NCBI GenBank assembly: GCA_964017065.1
Contig: OZ024784.1
Location: 6,429,152 to 6,493,151 of the forward strand
Reading direction: 5' to 3'
Origin: Haliclona indistincta
Taxonomy: Eukaryota > Porifera > Demospongiae > Haplosclerida > Chalinidae
Length of the DNA: 64,000 nucleotides
Shown piece by piece: positions 25,801 through 37,800 of this stretch (positions are counted from its first letter, which is position 1; every line of letters begins with the position of its first letter). A program made the position numbers and the translations under genes. Under the pieces are notes generated by a model. The model ran no database searches. It was given only the letters and a program-made list of their open reading frames with translations, and was not told the origin of the DNA.

Positions 25801-28800
25801 GAGGTCATTCCCTTCCTGGATTATTGGGAACAACACCACAGGAGCATGGACTGATACTGTGATCTTAGCATACACATCCTGGACCTAGAAGAGACAGGAT
25901 AAGTTAGCACAGGTACATACTAGTGTTCTAGTCTCACCAGTTCAGTGGCAGCAGAAGCACTGTCTTGAGCCACTTTAGTTGCATTCTTTACCAGATCAGG
26001 ATTAATATCTAGTGCAAGGACAAACTCCTAAAATATTAAGAGATTTGATAGTTGCAGGTTGTATTACACCATTATGCTCACTAGTATTCTACCAATAAAA
26101 GAGGGAGTCAAGAGAAGCTGAAACTGTGAGACATTGAGTCTAATGGTTGCTACAGGGCTCAAGTCTTTCTTCTTAGAGTCAAGTGGTACCTCCACCTAAG
26201 AAGAGTAATCAAAGAAGGAGACTGAGTGATAAGAAGACAAACACAACACGCATGCAGAGAGTGAGCACGGTAGCACTCCTGATAGCAAAATTCTACTAGG
26301 CATGGATAAGTAAGAGTATAATATTATTATACCATACTAAGACTATTCTGACCAATCAGATTGCGCTATTTGAGGGATATAATGGGTCATATTCCCCTCC
26401 GCGTCACGTGCCCAAGATCAGAACAGCCTTTAGCATGATACAAGTAAGTTATATCACATGTTGGTGGGACATACGACCCGTTATATCCCTCAGGAAAGGG
26501 CTAGCGCTCTCGTGAAGTCTCGAAAGCGCCTCGGGCTTTGCCCTTGGCGCTTCCTCGACTTCACTTGAGCGCGCCCTTTCCCACGGGATATAACAGGTCG
26601 TATATCCCGCTAACGCAGGATATAAGCTACACTAAGCACACACCTCAGCAGAAACCACTTTGTCTTTTCCTTGAGTGAAAGAAAGAACCTAAATGAAGGT
26701 AATAAAACAGTTATCTTACTAACAATCTTGTTTGTCTAAGAATGCTGTTTACTATTATAAAGAAGAGAATTAGCAATAGGATACAAGAAATTAAAAAGTC
26801 ATTTTCTCTGCTCATAAGCTGCTGTTTAGTCATCATTCAGATAGAGCTATGAAACTGAACATTAGGATGTCCAGAGAATTGAAAGTGTTGTGGTTAGTGT
26901 CTGCTCTCATATCAGCCATATACGAACAAGGTATTATCAATAATAGTTTTAGTAGTGGTATCTAATGGTTGCTATGTCAGGTGCAGCTGGTGACTGCCCA
27001 CTAGACCCAGAACACTACAACACTACCTGTGAGTGTACTAGTGGTCATACTGGTATACCTGCTTGTGACACTAACAACTATACTAGTGAAATGCAGGACA
27101 TTTGTGGGGCGAGCCTGAGAGAGTAGTGTTGGTAGCCATAAGTAGGCATTTAGCCGAGGAGGTGCTTTTGGGAAGGCGTGATGCACTGATTGTGCCACAG
27201 TCGAGTGAAGGCTGATTTGCTGCACTCAGCAGCCTGTCCACTCTCTGTTCCTCAGTCTCTGCACCACGTCGTTCATGCTGCATCTCTCTCATTTGCTGCA
27301 GCCTGTCCTCTCTCTGTTCTTTGGTCTCTCCACCACGTCGTTCATGCTGCATCTCTCTCATTTGTTGCAGCCTGTCCTCTCTCTCCTCTCTCTGTTCCTC
27401 AGTCTCTGCACCACGTCGTTCATGCTGCATCTCTCTCATTTGCTGCAGCTGTCATCTCTCTGTTCTTTGGTCTCTCCACCACGTCGCTCAGCTCCTTCTC
27501 TCTAATTTGTTGTAGCATGGCTGTAGCCTAACCGCTCTCTGTAATTCTTCAGTCTCTGCATCATGTCGCTCATGCTCCTTCTCTCTGGCCTAACCTCTCT
27601 CTGTTCTTCAGTCTCTCTGACACCACGTCGCTCGTGCTTCTTCTCTCTAGCCTAACCTATCTCTGTTCTTCAGTCTCTGCATCACGTCGATCGTCATGCT
27701 CCTTCTCGATCTTTGCGCTTGCTCAGTCTCAGTTGAGTAAAATTGAAACCATCCGGTGAATTACAACGCGGGGGCATTTACGGAATGACGTACGCATACA
27801 TAGATAGATAGATAGAGATAGCGCGGGGGACGTTTTCGACCAGTATGGGGCTCGCTCAGGCTCGCCCCAACTATATCCACAATACACTGTGAGGATGATA
27901 CATGTTCTACTAGTGGAGAGAATGGCTGCTCTTGCACATTTTCATCAAGCACTAAGCAAACCAGTGTAGCACTTCAATGCTGTTCCTGTCCATGCCTCTT
28001 TGATCCTCATCCATGTGATGGTGTACTAGAAATATTGGGCTGCAACTATACTATTTTGAAGCCAGATGAAACTGACTCAGTAAAAGATAAAGTATCCTCA
28101 ACAAATCTTCTCATTACTACTACTAATATTGTTACTATGACTACCCCAGCAAGTATATTAGTACCAGTAGTAGCAGGAGTACTACTACCAGTATGTCTAC
28201 TGTGTACTATCAGTACTGTAGCTACTATCTTGTGTATCATACTGTACTATCGAAGACATCAACAGTCAGGAACAACACAGTATGTACTAATGTATTACTA
28301 TTATACTAGTGTATTATACTATCACACTATAGTACTCTACATACCATAGAGAACAACACATACACTACTGTTCCAAGAGCTCATGATCCTACAGCAGCAG
28401 TACCACCTGATGATGGACTGTATAGCCACATACACACAGGAGCTGACACTACTCATCAACTACCCCACTCTACTACTACTGCCACACACAGTACTCTAGC
28501 TAGTATACAAACTGAAGGAGCTCCTTCTGAATACAGTATGATTACACTGGAGAACATGCCACCACAACAAGCCACTACTACTGATGCTGGTGGTACTGTA
28601 GGAGCTGTTTACAGCACTGTGCTACGTATGGATGGTAAGAAGACTACTGTTACACTAGAGATCAGCTCAGCACAGACCACAGCATCTCATGTGGACACTG
28701 ATCCTGATTACTTTGATGATCCTAGTCTACTGCAGCAAATAAGAGCTCACAAACAATGACACATATGTACACTAGTGTGTATGATATGGATTGCGTGTAT

Positions 28801-31800
28801 TCAGTAACTGTAGAGTGTAGACTGTCAGTATAACATTGTTTTAGTTGTGTCATATTCATAATTGTAAAACTATCACAAACAAAAATATGGTTTATTTTGC
28901 TTTCACACCAATGCTATAATATCAATATTGCAGTTGTCATGTTTATCTTTAAGAAGCTGTGTTGTTGAATGTTATTACCTCACAATGAGTAAAACACATC
29001 TTTGCAGAGACCTGAGCAGGCGGATGTGGGTTATATTTGGGATTCAGTAAGTGTCTATTATAGAGAGATGAGCAGTGTCCTCTGACCACCGTACACCCAT
29101 AGCAATAACAAGTCATTTGTTGACTATGAATGTGTTATTGATTCACAGTTCCGATATGTACATTGAGCTCGTGCTCATAAGCTGTTGTATTACTAGTAGT
29201 GTTCAGTTGCTCTAGTAGTTTTTGTCTTGTTGTTGCTGTGTCTGAAAATGGATATTATGGTGTCCAGAGAGGTGGCGATTGTGCTGATTATTATTAGAGT
29301 ATTATGTCTAATAATAGACTACCCAATGGTAAGTTGCCTTTGATAATACAAGACAGTAAACTGAGAAGATCTTTTAATTTCTCAGTATGTACTACATGCT
29401 CTACTACTACTACTACATCTAGTACTAGCACTAGTAATAATACTTTTTGTCTTTTTTTGTTGTTTTTTTACTATTACTACCACCAGAAGCTTTTAATTTT
29501 GTAGTAAAAACATTATTTAACATGTAGTGATTATAAGGTAGGTCCATGATGATTTGATTGTAAGTTTGACTTATGACATTAAAATTTATTATAACAGTAG
29601 TTGTGTCTCACTGACTGCCAGGTCAGGGATGTTGTCTTTGCGTGCCTGTCCCACAGTAGATCGCGCGATCCATAGATCTATGCAAGTAATGGCGGCTCTT
29701 AGTAGACTGAAATTTACTCTGGCTCTTAGCCATCCCAGAATGAAACAGTACTGTAAGTCACACCAGGAGCTTTAGAAAGGTGGTAGTTAATGGAATGGCT
29801 CCTCCAGACGTGTTGAAAACAAGGGGTGTGAATGTAGCCTTTTTCCACTTCTAAAACTCTTTCCTCGCGAATTTGGCTCTTTCATGTCGTCGGTAGCATG
29901 AGGTCGCTGAGGTTGACCTGTTTGATGTTGCATTAGGATTGAAAATTTTGACATCAAAAAAGGTGTTCTCGGCACTTTTATCCCAGAAGCCGCGAGTTCT
30001 AATGTCCAAAGGGGCGTTGTCATCAGTGGTCATTGTTTGTCGGTGGAATGTCTCACCAGTGAGTTTTTGTAGGACTGGCTCGGTGACAACATCATAGCAA
30101 ACCTCGGTAATTAGGGTTGCCAGCAGGTCACGGATTTCATTGTGACATCGGGTTGGGAAACAGCCAGTAGGGCAGCTTAGAGCGTGCTCAGGGTTGAACT
30201 GAAGACCACAGAAACACTTAGAAGATAGTCTTTCTGGTGTCCAGCCATATCTCAGACACAGTGCATCACGAAACGCACCCTAGTGGAGAGAGAAGCCATG
30301 GTGGTGTAGTGGGAGAGCAGTGAGCCAGCTGGAAGCACCTTTTTTCACATGTAAGCGTAGTGGCTGCATGAGGGTGGGTGCAAGCAAAAGTAGAGTAGCT
30401 CATTTAACCATTGGTCGACATCAGACTTGACTTTGAGTCAACATAAGATTGGTTTGCCCAGTGGTGCACCAAGATGTTTTCTCCCTTCAATTGTTAATTG
30501 GACATTAGTGCCAGCAAAGATGGTAGTTGCAGTGCTTAGGTGGCATTCATCCGTGATCAGCCATGTTTTGCGGGAAGTAACCAAAGCTTGGACCACAGGT
30601 TGTTAGGTTGTCCCGCCACCTGCTCAGGGCCTCCAGTTTGGCACAGCCAGTGGCATCGTCAGCAAACCAAACTTCACCGGTCATGTCATCTACTTTGCAG
30701 GCCTTGATCAGAGGGATGGTTCCAAATGCATAAAAGGGCATGGTCACCTTGCCTTCACGTGAGAAGAGTGTTTCGCCATCAACAAGTTAAGTAGGGCTAC
30801 TTGACGGTTGAGCTGGTTGAATGCATTAGAAGCATCGACAAGCAACACCCACTCTATATTTTCTGTGTTGTGGATCTGACGCATTGCATGGATGGCGGCT
30901 TCACTTCCAGCATCTTGTCCAGCACAGAGTTGGATGGTTCCAGTACATCAGTGCCTACTGCTGACATGATGGTCTTTCCAAGGATGTGTCTGGCTACTTC
31001 AGTAACACCAATCGGACGTACTCCAGGGCACTTGTCAAGGGCTATTAGTCTGCAAGATATAAAAGCTGACAGCCCACTGGTGCAACCAGCTCAATGCATA
31101 ATCAACGTGCCAGCATTGCTAGTGCATTAGTTGATGGATTTTTTGAAGGCAGTACACATGTGTCTCCAAGCAGGGGCGTCTAAACCAGAGGGACCAGCGA
31201 AGCCAGTACACTTTAGGGCTGATTTTGTATGGCAAGGCATATGGATTTGATTGGTTGAGGGGCTGGTTTGCAGGCAGAATAGATCGTCATCCTTGTTTTG
31301 AGAGAAGTATTAGGTTGGAGAACTGTTATGCTACATTTTCAGGAGAGGAGCCAGAATTTGGGCGGGCAGATTGGCTGTTAATAAAATGACCCTTCCTTCT
31401 CTGATGAGGCTGTCAATGTCTCCATTTTGCCATGTGTGTAGACGGCAGAGGAGGTCACAGTGGTATTTTGTTTATGATGATGAGGATGGCTTTTGAAGCA
31501 TGAGGAGAGGCAAAAGCTTTAAAGCGACCGGTTCTCTTTTGAAGAGGTGAGCTAGTTCAGACACGAAGTCTTTTCCAGAACGGCAAAGAGGTATCTCGCA
31601 GAGGTTTTGGTGCCAGTGGACGCCTCAGAATGCACGAAGTCAGCTCTTTCCAGCTGTCCCCAGTGAAGTTGGCGAGGCGGTGGACGGGTGTGGTGGTAGT
31701 GACGGACTTGTATTTGTCGAATCTCTGTCAAAGAAGAATTTCTTGTTGTGGTGTTGAGACAGTGATTTGGGCGTTGGCTCATCATCGCGACTGTTGCAGC

Positions 31801-34800
31801 TGGGATCATAATGGCGCTCTTTAGTGCTAGATTGACAGTACACAACTGAACCAGAATAGCCACAATGCTAGTAGTACTGCTATTGCCCCAACTATTGTTG
31901 CTGTGACAACCAATAATAAAATCAACACAAATCCTACCATTGTTACTACTGCCAGTATAACTACTACAACACAGAGACATACTACTATCTCTTCTAACTA
32001 CTGTTGCTATGACAACCAATAATGCAGCTATCATTGCCAATGGTTCAAGTAGTATTCTACCAATTATCACTACTACCCCAGTCACTAGTAGTGATAGTAT
32101 ATTAGTACCAGTAGTAGCAGGAGTACTACTACCAGTATGTCTACTGTGTACTATCAGTACTGTAGATTTTGAAAGTGCTTTCGTTCTTAAGTTATGCCTG
32201 GCTCACCTTGACGGCCATCCTCGACCTCACTGACTACAAAAGCTCCCATAGTTGATTACCTAGATACTTATAGATTCCATCGAAACTACAGGACAGGTCT
32301 GAGAGTGCGTAAACATTTCAGGAAAGAGCCTACACTACAGCAATGGCACGTGTTCATTGTCACACCCTTGTGGTTTGCTGTCTTCTGTTTAGCACTACAT
32401 AGCTAGCAGGTTTACACTATAGCTGCTACAGCCTACAAACCAGGACCTAACACTACAATGTGCCTGACACGCCGAGGGTTTTGTGAAATCTGTTCTTCTA
32501 CTTGTGAAATCACTCCAGAAGTAAACCTAAATTGTTACGTCATCATCATAATACTGATGTACTAGCATGTTGTTTCTGTTCACAAGCTCCATCTCAACAG
32601 AATTTATCTCAACAGAATTTTTTTTCAACAGAATTTATTTTACTTTTACAATACATTGCATAATGCTATTATCAATACTGCCATAGCTCGTTAAACTTGT
32701 CATGTTTATCTACTGTGTTGTACATCTAGCAGGAAACCTTCATTAGAAACTATTCGTCAAAATTTTATCTGCAAATGTCCTGTTTTAGTGTAAAAAAGGT
32801 CATTCGCGAGAAATATTATTCACTAATTTCTCTATCTTGTGTATTTGCGTAAATTTTCGATACAGTATAAGAAGCTGTTAGATTATGAATGTTATTAACT
32901 CATAATGAGTACCATAATTATTAGACACACATACACACATGAAATGCACTCTTCGAAAGCTGCAGCAAAAATGTGCTAACAGATGATATGCGTCTACTAT
33001 AGAGTGAGAAGCACCTACTAACAACACACAATGTTACAGCATTAAGCTGTTTGAGTGCCATCAGGAGCTTATCATTCCAAAGAGCATAAAACTTCGACTA
33101 GCGTAGTGGTAATAGCACAAAACTAACATATCCCTCACTTGGTGCATTGAAAATAACTTCCTTTTTAAACAGTTTTTGTACAAGCCGTACGGCCACGCTC
33201 ACATGCCAATAACAGCCTATTTATTTTCTGCTGTTTTGAGGTTGGATGTTCCTTGGAATAATAAGCTCTTGGTACCATGCATGTATAAGCTGAATAAGAT
33301 ATTGTTCATAATACTACTTACATAGATAATAAATAATCCAGTCAAACTTAGTGTACATCATTTCAATCTCTAGGTAGTCTCTAGCTTGTACTTATGGCGT
33401 TCAGTGAGTTGGTGACGGTTGTGTGGATCGTGTTAGCTCTCACACATGGACAAGGTATTATCAATAGTAGTAGTATCTAACGGTTGCTATGTCAGGTGCA
33501 GCTGGTGACTGCCCACTAGACCCAGAACACTACAACACTACCTGTGAGTGTACTAGTGGTCATACTGGTATACCTGCTTGTGACACTAACAACTATACTA
33601 TATCCACAATACACTGTGAGGATGATACATGTTCTACTAGAGGAGAGAATGGCTGCTCTTGCACATTTTCATCAACCACTAATCTAACCAGTATAGTGGT
33701 TCAATGCTGTTCCTGTCCATGCCTCTTTGATCCATGTGATGGTGTATCAGAAATATTGGGCTGCAGCTACTACCACATGTCCTCTACAACACAACCTAGT
33801 TCTACCATGACTACCAGCACTGCAACCATCATATCAATAATATTACCAACAGTGTGTGTAATAATACTGATGACTATTATCAGTGTTACTATTAGTTCCC
33901 TGTGTATTATACTGTACTATAGAAGACAACTAACAGCTCAGCAATCAGGAACAACAACACAGTATGTGTTAACTCTATTCGATATCCTACTAAATATTAT
34001 TAATTTTACAGAAGAAGCACTCAGGATGATGAATGCTATGCTATTCCAGAAATTATAAAGCAACCAAAAGATCATGATCTACAATGCACTGAGAACATAT
34101 GCTACACCACAACCAAACCACATGAAAACATGCACTGTAGTAGTACCTAACACATTAGTGTCCTTCACATATACTCTTGCTTACATTGATAGCAAAGGTG
34201 TTAACCCTTTAACCCCTAATGACTAAGTTTAATTGCAAAAGATGACTTTATCTGAAAACAAACATTGTTTTTCGGTGCACCCTCAAAATGTACAGCACGG
34301 GGGGATTTTAAAGAGGGGTATCCCTCGTCAACCTGGGGTTCACAGGGGCAGAGCCCCTCACCACTTTTGGCATTGTTAGGGCTTCAGGGTGCCCAGACAT
34401 GTATAGTTAGGCATAGAATATGGTATAAACTGTACTGTTTGCTCACTTGGACACCACCAGGTTTTTGTATCAGTCACCAGGGCTAAATGAAGACCAAAAA
34501 TTAGCTGGAAAATGATGCAGCACTTAAGCCAGGAAAACCCGAACTATTCTTTCTTGCTGCCCTTTGCACAATATAATCTACAGTGTCCTGGCTATTACTT
34601 GCCCGTTTTACAAGGAAAATGGGTGTACCCACACTCCAATAGCACTTGCCGTATTTGGAACAAATTATTTCGTACTCGGCAATCACGAGAGACCCACATA
34701 GGGGTGGGTGGGTTGTGGGGAGGGCGGGAGGGCGTCAGGTGGCATTTTTTTGGCGCTCTGGCAAAAGGAGATGTATCTTCTTCCATCGCTCTTGCTGGTA

Positions 34801-37800
34801 GGGGATTTTTGCCGAAATCGTGTCCTCTCATTAAATATTCGCCCCTCTGTAACTTACAGACAGAGACCTTAATCCCATACATACGTTTCTTCCTTGTCTA
34901 CCAAAGTTTATGTCTGACATTTTGTGTGGGTGTGGCATGCTCAGGAAACTAACGAAACTTTTCGTCATTGGGTGGAGCTTGCTACGTCCACAAGATGAAT
35001 GGCGACTTTCTTGGGTGATCAGTGTGACTGACCAAGCCTTCAACTAACTGTAGAAACCAAAATATTCGTAATCCTGATGTTTGAGAATTCCACCCTTAAG
35101 TGGCTTAAGTTTCGAAGTGGGAATGGCCAACTCGGAATTTAGTGCGTGGTCATAAACTTTGACATGCCAGGAGAAAACAGAGCTAGTTCGGAACAGCTAG
35201 CGTACTGCATGTTGTAGAAAATTGCAAGACAAACTGCCAGTTTAGAGAGTCAAATTTTCATCAAAATAATTCAATATCTAAAGGGTTAACAATGAAAAGT
35301 TTACTATTTCAAGAACATTCAGTATGTAAAACTGTAATAAACATTCACAGAACTATACGGATCTTACTGTATTGATAGCAGTGTTGATGTACCATAAATG
35401 GTATGTTATTGAAAATACTATTCCAATCCTAGTTGGATTTCTCCCAATAGTTTGTTCTACGTCCGAATAGTTTGTTCTACTTCTTAGTAGTTAGTTCTAT
35501 GTCTAAACAGTGTATTATGGTGTCCAGTGAATTGGTGACTGTGTTGATTGTGTTTGTTCTGATACTAACACATGGACAAAGGCAATGAAGTGTTTCAAGG
35601 TGGCAGTCATGTTATTAATATTCATAGCTTTTGCAGCTCAATTTCTTCATAAGAGTATGGCAGAATAATACACTGAGGGTTTGTGGCTGTTTCTTGACTT
35701 TTGTGCAATGGAACGACGGGCTCCAAATGCTGCAACGATCAACGGCATCTTGCCCACAAACATACTGAGTGATTTTGCGTAATGTGTTCCATATTTATGT
35801 AGCAACAGTTTTTCTACTGTGTGGATACTGATTTGCCACCTTTGTGAGCAATTATCGAAAAATTGCTCTGTACGCTAATGAGCAAGACGCCGCTAATCAT
35901 TGTAGCATTTGAAGCGGATTGATCAGTCGCTTGAACGTTGAGAAAACAGCTACAAACCCTCAGTGCATTATTCTACCATACTCTTATAGAGAGATCGAGC
36001 TTCCAAAGCTATGAATATTAACAATACGACTGGCATCTCTTAATACTATTCTTATATTCCTCAGATCAAGATAAATGTATAGTGGATGATAATCTGTACA
36101 ATATTACCTGCACATGTACGGATGATAACTTCACTCATTTTCCAAAATGTAACTCCAGTTTCCAATCACTTCCCACTATTAACTGTAATTTTACGAATGA
36201 TCAATGTGCAATCACTTCAGGAGAAATCAAAGATTGTTCTTGTAATCATGAACTATCAAACATCACGACACTTGTACACTCAACACTTGAATGTTGCTCC
36301 TGTCCACAATATGAAGATAACAAGGCTATGTTAGGCTGCTACTATCACTTCACTAACAAATCTACTACTACTACTACTACTACAATCAGTAATAAACAGA
36401 GTCAATATGATCATGGCACTACTGTTGCTACAACTACAGTACACAATGTTGCTATAGCAACTCATAATGCAGCCAACACTGTTACTACTGTCACTATTTC
36501 AAGTAGTATTCTACCAATTATCACTACTACCCCAGTCACTAGTAGTGATAGTATATTAGTACCAGTAGTAGCAGGAGTACTACTACCAGTATGTCTACTG
36601 TGTACTATCAGTACTGTAGCTACTATCTTGTGTATCATACTGTACTACCGAAGACATCAACAGTCAGGAACAACACAGTATGTACTAATGTATTACTATT
36701 ATACTAGTGTATTATACTATCACACTATAGTACTCTACATACCATAGAGAACAACACATACACTACTGTTCCAAGATCCACAGCTCATGATCCTACAGCA
36801 GCAGTACCACCTGATGATGGACTGTATAGTCACATACACACAGGAGCTAGCACTACTCATCAACTACCCCACTCTACTACTACTGCCACACACAGTACTC
36901 TAGCTAGTACACAAACTGAAGGAGCTCCTTCTGAATACAGTATGATTACACTGGAGAACATGCCACCACAACAAGCCACTACTACTGATGCTGCTGCTGG
37001 TACTGTAGGAGCTGTTTACAGCACTGTGGTACGTATGGATGGTAAGAAGACTACTGTTACACTAGAGATCAGCTCAGCACAGACCACAGCATCTCATGTG
37101 GACACTGATCCTGATTACTTTGATGATCCTAGTCTACTGCAGCAAATAAGAGCTCACAAACAATGACACATATAGACACTAGTGTGTATGATATGGATTG
37201 TGTGTATTCAATAACTGTAGAGTGTAGACTGTCAGTATAACATTGTTTTAGTTGTGTCATATTCATAATTTTAGAACTATCACAAACAAAAAGATTGATT
37301 ATTTTGCTTTCACACTACAAACTGTAATACTATTATCAATATACAAAACACTCATGGGTATACCTCTTGCAATACATTTTGATTGACAGTTTCTTATCCC
37401 AGTTACATAGGTGGTGGGTACCCTTTCGCCCACGCATTGTGAATATCATTATAACGGCGGGGCTCACAATACATGTCAATGAAGGAGATAAAATTCAGAA
37501 TTTTCTCACAAGAATTTTCATGCTGTGTAGCAAACTGATTTTATTCACTAGTACCTACTTATAGCTGAACAACTTGCGGAGGGCTGGAGAGCTTTTTGAA
37601 GATTTGCTCCTATACTGAGGAATTCTATGACTGTTAAAACGCGAGTCACTACACAAAACTTTCCGTTCATCGACGATAACTCGCGACTTGAGGATAATAG
37701 ACAAAAATCGCTCGGTCCGGGCCTCGGTAACGTCCTTGGCTTGAAGCTTCTCATTTTTTATAAACCTGCTACCTCTACACGTCGATAAATCTGGTGAGAT

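Larger units (their letters stand above)
16854..26688 (-). other. VPS13: VPS13 C-terminal exon block
   Basis: The block begins with a 45-nt exon 26644-26688 (VLSFTQGKDKVVSAE, phase 0), then 26082-26195 (VEVPLDSKKKDLSPVATIRL). It lacks any start or signal of its own. A module at 25.43-25.88 kb (VSVHAPVVLFP...VDLGLVHVENQ...ILIQPYSMLVNLDRNL) is clearly homologous to the module at 53.1-53.75 kb in the other block, consistent with tandem RBG repeats in one rod or with an internal duplication of the VPS13C kind. Confidence 0.85.

Noticed and set aside
27190..27531. Plus-strand frames with repeated HHVVHAAS/LSFAAA text
   Set aside because: Antisense of the charged repeat of the inserted element in array member 0.
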